The notes under the pieces were generated by a model, which worked only from the letters and a program-made list of their open reading frames with translations, was not told the origin of the DNA and did not search any database. Shown in pieces: positions 1 to 6,621 of a stretch of 64,000 nt of DNA (its first letter is position 1; every line of letters starts with the position of its first letter). The stretch is from Prosthecobacter debontii (lineage in GTDB: Bacteria > Verrucomicrobiota > Verrucomicrobiia > Verrucomicrobiales > Verrucomicrobiaceae). Location of the stretch: assembly GCA_945860295.1 (NCBI GenBank), contig CAMAQH010000009.1, forward strand, positions 62,001-126,000, written 5' to 3'. The position numbers and the translations under genes were made by a program.

Positions 1-340
1 ATCATGCATTCAGGTGACTCAGCCGTGACCATGCAGCAGCGCAACGCATTCGACCGCACGGTCACCGCTTCGAGTTCGGAGCACCGCCTTAAAGCGGCTC
101 AATGACGGTGATTTGTCTCCTAGTTTCCGCCTACTGGCAGCGCCTCTGAAAAGCAGTGCTGCAAGGGTTCACCTGATAACGGCTAAGGTGCAACTGGCTG
201 ACAAATAAAAGGGAGCGACTGCGTCTGCTCATTCAGCCACGCAGTTGCCTGCCCCCAGTTACTCCTTACCCGGGTCACTGACGGTCTTCCAGGTCGATGT
301 CGTTAAAAGGGCCAAAAGCCCCTAGCAGCGGTAGCTACCC
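1..340. other. non-coding flank, no gene recognised
   Basis: I see no convincing coding region here. Short frames exist but none has a recognisable protein or start context. The stretch is rich in short inverted repeats, including a GCCGC/GCGGC pair near 90-110 and the strong hairpin listed separately at 211-255. I looked for tmRNA, RNase P RNA, SRP RNA and tRNA hallmarks on both strands and found none. A structured RNA is possible but unassigned. Confidence 0.5.
203..257 (-). terminator. hairpin plus T-run, minus-strand terminator
   Basis: A stem of about 10 bp (positions 213-224 with 238-248, ACTGCGT/ACGCAGT core) is extended by GC-rich flanks. On the minus strand it is followed by TTTTATTT at 203-210. 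This is the form of a Rho-independent terminator. It lies about 90 nt beyond the terminator of the greA-like gene, so it either backs that one up or ends a separate short transcript starting near 340. Confidence 0.55.
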
Positions 341-344
341 TATG

Positions 345-371
345 AAAAAGGGCGGACTGAGTGGTCCGCCC
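345..371 (-). terminator. terminator of the greA-like gene
   Basis: A perfect 8-bp stem, GGGCGGAC (350-357) with GTCCGCCC (364-371), has a six-base loop. On the minus strand it is followed by CTTTTTC (345-349). It sits about 45 nt past the stop of the minus-strand gene at 416. A second T-run at 377-381 could let it work in the other direction too. Confidence 0.8.
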
Positions 372-415
372 CAAGCTTTTTCAGGGATGAGCTGGAATTT
401 CCAGCTTCAACGAAG

Positions 416-2263
416 TTATGCCGCTGGATTGAAGGCGCGAATGGCTACGACCTTCACCGAGCGAGTGGCACCAGTGTCTGTCGGGAGATCGGCATCATCA
501 CCCACCTTCTTACCGATGAGCGCCTTGGCGATCTCGGAAAGGTAGGAAACGATGTTCTTCTCGGTATCGCCATCCCAGGCTCCAAGGATGCTGTAAGTCT
601 CAGCCACGCCAGTGTCTGTGTAAGTGAAGTCCACCACTGTGCCGATGCCGACTTTCTTGGTCGCCACTTTGGCGAAGTCGGTGCCGCGAGCATGGCCGAC
701 TTCACGTTCCAATTGCTCCTTCATGCGGTTAAGCACGGCTTGCTGGTCACGGGCTGCTTTGTAGCCGCCGTTTTCTCGAAGGTCGCCTTCATCACGAGCG
801 ATCTGGATCTCGCTCTTGTTGTGCGGGATCTTCACGTTCACGAGTTCATCAAGTTCAGCTTTTTTCTTTTCCAGGCTGTCCCACGAGACGATCAGGCTTT
901 TGTCCTCACGCGCTTCGGAGCTTTCTTCCGTCATGGCTTCAATCTCAGGCCGTGCTTTGATCACACGCGCCAGCAGAGAGCGGCGGGTGAGTTCATCGAG
1001 AACGGATGAAGTGAGCAGGCGCTTGGCAAAGAGGCGGAGCGACTCATCGTCCGTGTCCTGCACGAGCTCATGAATGAGTGTTTTGTCGTCGGAAAGCTGC
1101 ACGCTGAGACGACCGGCACGCTTTGGTCCGCCTTGGACTTGATCGTCTTCGACAGCATCGAGAATGGCATTGCCGAGATCGATGCTGAACACGGACTTGG
1201 CTAGTCCGCCGCGCTCTTTGCAGATCCAGATCAGCAGATCGGAACTGAGGGTGCGGTTGCGGACAGCTTTCTTGAGGAACTCAGAGAGAACTTCAAGTTC
1301 GCCGTTGGCATCCAAGACGACTGCGATCTCAGCCACGGCGCGACCACCTGTGCGCGTGAGATGATTGAGGATTTCAGGCACCCAGACACGTTCTGGAAAG
1401 GCTGCCGGGAAGGAGCGATACATGCGCCCGAGCATGGCCACTGGCAGGCCGCCGATGTTTTCAGCCAGCAAAGGACGCGCCTCACAGACGAGATCCGAAA
1501 CCTTCATGGAACCCAGCGGTGCAGTGCCTTCTGGAATGGTTTCAATGATTTCATCACGAGCCAGGAGCAATTGCAGACTCTCTTTCAAATGCAGTCTCCA
1601 AGCTTTACGAACGGTGTCTGAGATGTCCTGAAAGACGGGCTTGAGTTCGTTCAGGGCATCTTCAAAGAGATCGAGATCCTTTGAGATCAGGCCCAGTGCG
1701 GTCAGTTTGCCTTTGAGATCGCGTTTGGCCAGGAAGCCCTGCACCATGCCGCCGCCTGGCTTTTCTTTGGAGTCACGCAGCACGAGTGGGTCCTGACGTT
1801 TGCTCGGCACCACGATGTGGCGTGCGGCTTTGAGGGTCTTTTTTGCCGACTCCCACCACTTCTTGTAGTCGGCTTCAGCAATGATCAGAGGCTTCAGAAG
1901 CGCCTCAAGACGGTCGAGCGACATCTGGCTGCCAGAGGAGGTAAGCGCGAGCTCAACCAACTCTGTTGGATTCTTTTTCGACATCTCTTTCAGGCCAGCC
2001 AAGTCGATCAGGCGGCGTGACAGGAGATGCTCATCAGCCAAGACCTCCAGGCTAGTAAGGGCAAAGCCCAACTTCAAGCCGTGGCCTGGTTTTCCTTCGA
2101 AGTCGATGACCAGACGGTCATCCGTCAGCTCCCAACCGGAGACACGGCCCACCCCCCAGCTTTTGTGCAGGCAAAATGTGCCTGCTTCCAGTTTGGATAG
2201 TTTTCCAGCATCTGCCGTTGTTAGCTTGCCGGCATCGACCAATTTTTGCGCCTCGGGATTCAT
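416..2263 (-). CDS. greA: GreA-like transcription elongation factor with long N-terminal extension
   Basis: The last ~165 residues match GreA/GreB: an N-terminal coiled-coil hairpin with the acidic-tip motif EGDLRENGGYKAARDQQ, then the FKBP-like C-terminal domain containing VGIGTVVDFTY. Gre factors bind RNA polymerase and insert the acidic tip into the secondary channel to stimulate cleavage of backtracked RNA. The tip Asp and Glu are both present, so activity is expected. The first ~450 residues are an alpha-helical extension with no motif I can name. GreA proteins of 600-700 residues are known from Chlamydiae and relatives, against about 160 in E. coli. The start ATG (2261-2263) opens the clear frame MNPEAQKLVDAGK. 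A terminator follows at 345-371. The gene is divergent from xerD across a 181-bp gap. Confidence 0.9.
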   Translation of the reverse strand: MNPEAQKLVDAGKLTTADAGKLSKLEAGTFCLHKSWGVGRVSGWELTDDRLVIDFEGKPGHGLKLGFALTSLEVLADEHLLSRRLIDLAGLKEMSKKNPTELVELALTSSGSQMSLDRLEALLKPLIIAEADYKKWWESAKKTLKAARHIVVPSKRQDPLVLRDSKEKPGGGMVQGFLAKRDLKGKLTALGLISKDLDLFEDALNELKPVFQDISDTVRKAWRLHLKESLQLLLARDEIIETIPEGTAPLGSMKVSDLVCEARPLLAENIGGLPVAMLGRMYRSFPAAFPERVWVPEILNHLTRTGGRAVAEIAVVLDANGELEVLSEFLKKAVRNRTLSSDLLIWICKERGGLAKSVFSIDLGNAILDAVEDDQVQGGPKRAGRLSVQLSDDKTLIHELVQDTDDESLRLFAKRLLTSSVLDELTRRSLLARVIKARPEIEAMTEESSEAREDKSLIVSWDSLEKKKAELDELVNVKIPHNKSEIQIARDEGDLRENGGYKAARDQQAVLNRMKEQLEREVGHARGTDFAKVATKKVGIGTVVDFTYTDTGVAETYSILGAWDGDTEKNIVSYLSEIAKALIGKKVGDDADLPTDTGATRSVKVVAIRAFNPAA

Positions 2264-2444
2264 GGGAGGGTGATGTTAGCAGGAGCGCGGAGACTGGCAA
2301 AGGAAACCTTACCGAGCCCCGCCTTAACTCGCTCAATGCCATTCTGGAAAATATAACGAGAGGTGCCGCAGGCGAGCAATTCATCCCATGCTTTGAGGCT
2401 TCAGCGGCGGGGCTTTAAATATCCCCCTTTGCGCCTGAGCTGCT

Positions 2445-3353
2445 TTGCATGAGAGTCCCTCCGTGCTTGATGCAATCGACAGCTTTATCCTCCACCTAGC
2501 CACTGAGCGCGGCCTTTCCACGAACTATCAGGTGCTCATTCGCCGCGTGTTGGAGGCCTTTGCCTCGTGGACAAAAGAGGATCGGCAGATGGCGGAAATC
2601 TCTGCTGTAACCACCCAAACGCTCACCGATTATTTGGCTCGCCGTAAGCGGGATGGACTTGCTGCCTCAAGTGCCCGAATCGAGTTGGTAGCGCTGAAAA
2701 TATTTTTCCGTTGGCTCGCTGCTCGTGGCAAACGTGCCGGTGATCCGGCTGAACCCATCCTGCCTCCACGGCAGGAAAAACATCTGCCAGACACGCTTAA
2801 TGAGCAGGATGCCAGGCTGCTCGTGGAGTCCATTATTGGCAACGATCCACTCGACCGTCGTGACCGCGCGATCCTGGAACTTTTTTATGCAAGTGGCCTG
2901 CGTTTGACCGAACTCGTAGAGTCACGTCTGGAAAATCTGAGCTTGGAAGAGGGCTGGATTCGCGTGACTGGAAAAGGCAACAAGACGCGGCTCTCACCCG
3001 TCGGAGCCGCCGCTAGGGAGGCAATCGCCGCCTATCTTGCCCACGGTCGGCCAGCTTTGGTAAAGCCGAAAACGCAGAGTCACGTCTTCCTCACCATCAA
3101 TGGCACCATCCTCACCCGAGCACGGGTGTATCAAATCGTCCAAGAGCGTGCCAAAGCCGCAGGACTTGGGGATCGCGTGCATCCGCACCTGCTGCGGCAC
3201 TCCTTTGCCACGCATCTACTAAATAACGGTGCCGATCTCCGCGTGATCCAGGAAATGCTCGGACATGCGGACATCTCGACGACGCAGATTTACACGCATG
3301 TCGATCAAAAGCGCCTCAAGCAGGTGCATCGGCAGTTTCATCCGCGAGCCTGA
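2445..3353 (+). CDS. xerD: tyrosine recombinase XerD
   Basis: This 302-residue protein resolves chromosome dimers at dif together with XerC. The N-terminal SAM-like DNA-binding domain (about residues 8-95) is followed by the catalytic domain. The catalytic set is complete: Arg in ASGLRLTEL, Lys in VTGKGNKTRL, His and Arg in HLLRHSFATHLL, His in GHADISTTQ, and the nucleophile Tyr in IYTHVD. The C-terminal tail LKQVHRQFHPRA resembles XerD more than XerC, hence the symbol. The frame has no ATG near its 5' end. A TTG at 2445 gives the usual N-terminal length, and a GTG at 2463 is the alternative. Confidence 0.9.
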   Translation: MHESPSVLDAIDSFILHLATERGLSTNYQVLIRRVLEAFASWTKEDRQMAEISAVTTQTLTDYLARRKRDGLAASSARIELVALKIFFRWLAARGKRAGDPAEPILPPRQEKHLPDTLNEQDARLLVESIIGNDPLDRRDRAILELFYASGLRLTELVESRLENLSLEEGWIRVTGKGNKTRLSPVGAAAREAIAAYLAHGRPALVKPKTQSHVFLTINGTILTRARVYQIVQERAKAAGLGDRVHPHLLRHSFATHLLNNGADLRVIQEMLGHADISTTQIYTHVDQKRLKQVHRQFHPRA

Positions 3354-3393
3354 TTGAACACGTTGCTAGCGAACATTGACTCAGTAGCTCGTT

Positions 3394-3783
3394 ATGTTCA
3401 CTCGGCTTACCCAGTTCTTGATGGTCCTGCTCATGGCAGTTCCCATGTGCTGGTGTTGCATGGCAAAGGCGCTGCCGACAAAAACTGAGTGCCTCTCCTG
3501 CCACAAATTCCTCCTGCCTGAGGACGCGCCAAAAGACCAGCCGGCTCACGAGTCCGACTGCCCATGCTGTCAGGGCCCGCTTGAGAGAAAACTTTCTCCT
3601 GACATTGCTGCTGCACCCCGTTTGGTCTTGGTCGATTTACAGACGTGGGTGTGGCTGCCTGTCGCGGTGGTGCTTCCACCACTGAGTTGGGAGCTGCAGA
3701 CCGGACTCCAGCTTGCGCTGAATCACAGGTCGTCACGATCGGTGACGCCGCTCTATCTTAATTATTGCGCGTTGCTCACTTGA
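3394..3783 (+). CDS. small Cys-rich exported or membrane protein
   Basis: This 129-residue protein is not assigned to a family. It starts with a hydrophobic segment (MFTRLTQFLMVLLMAVPMCW) that could be a signal peptide or membrane anchor. Three Cys clusters follow (CWCC, CLSCH, CPCC), then a second hydrophobic stretch near residues 84-96 (WVWLPVAVVLPPL). The clustered cysteines suggest metal or redox binding, but this is inference. It lies 171 bp upstream of another tiny Cys-rich exported protein on the same strand, and the two may act together. Confidence 0.6.
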   Translation: MFTRLTQFLMVLLMAVPMCWCCMAKALPTKTECLSCHKFLLPEDAPKDQPAHESDCPCCQGPLERKLSPDIAAAPRLVLVDLQTWVWLPVAVVLPPLSWELQTGLQLALNHRSSRSVTPLYLNYCALLT

Positions 3784-3954
3784 GACTTCAGGCTTCCGCC
3801 CTCGGAGTCACTGATGCGTCTGTCCGTGCAAAAAGCGCACCTCAAACGATTCACCGGATCAGTCAGCCCGATCTCCCAGCGCGCGCCATTCCAGCTGGTT
3901 CAATGTCTCAAAGTCAGTCCACTCAATTCAAACCCGATAAACATCTCTAAAAAT

Positions 3955-4116
3955 ATGAAAACCATTCTGTCCCTCATTGCCCTCGCCGCCATCTCCAGCT
4001 CCGCCTTCGCCGGTGAAGCCTGTAAAAAGTGCTGCGCTGACAAAGGTAAAACCTGCGCCACTTGCTGCAAAGACGCTGGCAAAACCTGCGGCAAAGATTG
4101 CTGCAAAGAGAAGTAA
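3955..4116 (+). CDS. 53-residue Cys-rich exported peptide
   Basis: The ATG at 3955 opens a clean signal peptide (MKTILSLIALAAISSSAFAG). The mature part is about 33 residues with eight cysteines in CKKCC, CATCC and GKDCC clusters separated by Lys-rich spacers. This Cys/Lys repeat is metallothionein-like in composition, but no family can be named. The frame extends upstream to 3814, and I reject that start because the signal peptide begins at 3955. A strong terminator at 4155-4192 follows 38 nt after the stop, which supports a real short transcript. Confidence 0.7.
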   Translation: MKTILSLIALAAISSSAFAGEACKKCCADKGKTCATCCKDAGKTCGKDCCKEK

Positions 4117-4154
4117 AAAGCAGTTCCGGCTCTCTTAAGCCCGATCGCATCCAC

Positions 4155-4192
4155 ACCGCCGTCATCCGCACTCCGGGTGACGGCGGTTTTTT
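4155..4192 (+). terminator. Rho-independent terminator
   Basis: The stem ACCGCCGTCA (4155-4164) pairs with TGACGGCGGT (4178-4187) around a 13-nt loop and is followed by a T6 run (4187-4192). It terminates the Cys-rich peptide gene and lies just before the convergent nadA. Confidence 0.9.
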
Positions 4193-4202
4193 ATAGGCCC
4201 GT

Positions 4203-5150
4203 TCAACGGCTCAGCTCCAGCATCCGCAAAATCGGCTTCTCAGCGCGGGCACGAATGTCTTCTGGCAACTCCACCTGCGGAGTGAGATCACGCAGCGCAT
4301 CGTGCAGCTTTTGCAGCGTGTTCAGCTTCATGTAGCGGCAGTCGGCGCAGGCGCAGTGGCCGGTCGGCCCTGGGATGAAACGTTTGCCGGGCACCTCACG
4401 CTCTAGGCGGTGCAGCATCCCGCTCTCAGTCACAATGATAAACGTGTTCGACGGGCTGTTGCGGCAGTAGCCGACCATCTTCTCCGTGCTGCACACCTCA
4501 TCCGCCAGCATCCGCACGGCATAAGTACATTCAGGATGCGCCACGACTTTAGCATCAGGATGTTCGTCCTTGATCGCCTGGATGCTATCGCGCGTGAACT
4601 CGACATGCACATAGCAGGCACCCTTCCACAGATCCATCTTCCGCCCCGTCTGCTCCATCACCCACGATCCCAGATTCTGATCCGGCACAAAGAGGATCGG
4701 GCGATCCTTCGGCGCGGCTTCCACGATCTTCACCGCGTTGCCACTCGTGCAAATGCAGTCGCTCAGCGCCTTCACATGACCGCTGCAGTTGATGTAGGCG
4801 ATCACATAATAATTCTTCACCGCATTCGCTTTGAGGAAAGCCTCAAGCTGCGATCCAGGACAGCTCTGCTCCAGCGAGCAGCCCGCATCGCGATCTGGCA
4901 GGATCACGATCTTCGAGGGATTCACAATCTTCGCCGTCTCCGCCATGAAATGGACACCGCAAAAGGCGATTACATCCGCGTTCGTCTCCTTCGCCTTGTA
5001 AGCCAGCCCAAGGGAGTCGCCGACAAAATCCGCGATTTCCTGGATGTCTCGTGTTTGGTAATTGTGCGCGAGGATCAGCGCATTGCGCTCCTTCTTCAGG
5101 CGACGGATATCTTCAATAAGGCTGGGTGTGACGGCGACCATGAAAGTCAT
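4203..5150 (-). CDS. nadA: quinolinate synthase NadA
   Basis: NadA condenses iminoaspartate with dihydroxyacetone phosphate to quinolinate in de novo NAD synthesis, using a [4Fe-4S] cluster. The 315 residues cover the three-fold pseudo-symmetric fold. LAHNYQ, GDSLGLAYKAKET, CGVHFMAETAKI, HPEC and MKLNTLQKL are all family signatures. Likely cluster ligands by alignment with E. coli are C91 (AGCS), C179 (GACYVH) and C271 (the last Cys of CACADC, which keeps the C-terminal Cys motif of the E. coli type). The start could be ATG 5150 or the fourth codon (ATG). No nadB or nadC is adjacent, so the pathway is dispersed. Confidence 0.95.
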   Translation of the reverse strand: MTFMVAVTPSLIEDIRRLKKERNALILAHNYQTRDIQEIADFVGDSLGLAYKAKETNADVIAFCGVHFMAETAKIVNPSKIVILPDRDAGCSLEQSCPGSQLEAFLKANAVKNYYVIAYINCSGHVKALSDCICTSGNAVKIVEAAPKDRPILFVPDQNLGSWVMEQTGRKMDLWKGACYVHVEFTRDSIQAIKDEHPDAKVVAHPECTYAVRMLADEVCSTEKMVGYCRNSPSNTFIIVTESGMLHRLEREVPGKRFIPGPTGHCACADCRYMKLNTLQKLHDALRDLTPQVELPEDIRARAEKPILRMLELSR

Positions 5151-5238
5151 TTAGCGCGGAGGTCGCTCGGCTCAAGTGATCATCCGCATTCAGCGAATCA
5201 TCAGTAGCGTGATTCGCCGAGTTGAGTTTGATCATGCC

Positions 5239-6555
5239 ATGCGAACTCTGCTGCTTTTCCTTATGGTCAATAAAGCCCTCCATGCCGACGACTGGCCGCA
5301 GTGGCTCGGCCCGCAGCGCGATAGTGTGTGGCGAGAGACCGGCATCATCGAAACTTTTCCGCAGGGCGGCCCGCCTGTTCGCTGGCGTGTCAAAGTCGGC
5401 GCTGGTTACACCGGACCCGCTGTCGCGAACGGCAAAGTGTACCTCATGGATCGTCAGGTCGCCGAAAAGACGAGCGTGTCCGGTAATGCCTTCGCTCGTG
5501 GTATCATCCCTGGCAGCGAGCGCGTGCTTTGTCTCAATTCCGCCGATGGCAGCGTCGTCTGGGAGCATCGCTACGACTGCACCTACACCATGAGCTACTC
5601 CACAGGCCCGCGCTGCACGCCGGTCGTGAGCGATGGCAAAGTGTGGACGCTCGGTGCGGAGGGAAATCTGTTCTGTCTCGACGCAGCGAATGGCCAAATC
5701 ATCTGGTCACGCGACTTCAAAAAAGACTTTGCTGCCACCACACCGATGTGGGGCTTCGCCGGTCATCCGCTGCTCGATGGACAACGCCTCATCTGCCTCT
5801 GTGGCGGCCCCGGCAGCGTCGCGGTGGCCTTTGACAAAGACACCGGCAAAGAAATCTGGCGTGCGCTCGATGCCCGCGAGCCTGGCTATGCACCGCCGAC
5901 CATGATCAAGGCTGGCGGCCAAAAACAACTCATCCTCTGGCACCCGCAGTCCGTGAATTCACTCGATCCCGCCACCGGCAAAGTCTTCTGGTCGCATCCT
6001 TGGGATGTCCGCGCCGGCCTCACCGTCGCCACTCCGCGCTTGGCAGGTGATCTACTTCTGTTCAGCTCCTTTTACACTAGTTCGAAGTGCTTCAAACTCG
6101 AAGCCGCAAAGCCTGCTGACACGCTGCAATGGGAAGGCAAAAGCTTTAGCGAAAAGAAGACCGACACACTGCACAGCCTCATGAGCACGCCCTTTATCGA
6201 AAACGGTCACATCTACGGCGTGTGCAGCTATGGCGAACTCCGCTGCCTGAAGCTCGACACCGGCGAGCGTCTCTGGGAAACCTTAGCCGCCACCACGGGT
6301 AACAAACCCGTCCGCTGGGCGAATGCCTTCCTGATTAAATACGCCGACCGCTTCTTCCTCGCCAATGAACAAGGCGACCTCATCATCGCCAGACTCACCC
6401 CTAAAGGCTACGAAGAACTCAGCCGCACACAGCTCCTCAAAGCCACCACCACCGACCCGCGCCGCGCCGTCGTCTGGTCCCACCCCGCCTTTGCCAACCA
6501 GTGTGTGTTTGCCCGTAACGACGAAGAGATCGTCTGTGTCTCGCTGGCGAAGTAG
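5239..6555 (+). CDS. exported PQQ-type beta-propeller protein
   Basis: The ATG at 5239 gives a 438-residue protein with a signal peptide (MRTLLLFLMVNKALHADDWP) followed directly by WPQWLGPQRDSVW, the usual opening of PQQ-like (PF13360) propellers in Planctomycetes and Verrucomicrobia. Repeats of the form AxDxxTGKxxW are visible, for example LNSADGSVVWEHRYD, LDAANGQIIWSR, FDKDTGKEIWRA and LDPATGKVFWSHP. The fold is an eight-bladed propeller. PQQ binding and catalysis are not implied, because many members are structural or of unknown function. It acts outside the cytoplasm. The longer upstream frame (from 5176) lacks a signal peptide, so it was not used. Confidence 0.85.
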   Translation: MRTLLLFLMVNKALHADDWPQWLGPQRDSVWRETGIIETFPQGGPPVRWRVKVGAGYTGPAVANGKVYLMDRQVAEKTSVSGNAFARGIIPGSERVLCLNSADGSVVWEHRYDCTYTMSYSTGPRCTPVVSDGKVWTLGAEGNLFCLDAANGQIIWSRDFKKDFAATTPMWGFAGHPLLDGQRLICLCGGPGSVAVAFDKDTGKEIWRALDAREPGYAPPTMIKAGGQKQLILWHPQSVNSLDPATGKVFWSHPWDVRAGLTVATPRLAGDLLLFSSFYTSSKCFKLEAAKPADTLQWEGKSFSEKKTDTLHSLMSTPFIENGHIYGVCSYGELRCLKLDTGERLWETLAATTGNKPVRWANAFLIKYADRFFLANEQGDLIIARLTPKGYEELSRTQLLKATTTDPRRAVVWSHPAFANQCVFARNDEEIVCVSLAK

Positions 6556-6621
6556 AGACTTCCAACTTGCCGCTGAACAACCTGCACGACAGCCTCGTCT
6601 CAACGACGCTCAACTCTCTTT

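Noticed and set aside
1-340. tmRNA or RNase P RNA gene
   Set aside because: The hairpins prompted the idea, but the tRNA-like ends, tag frame and RNase P core sequences are absent on both strands.
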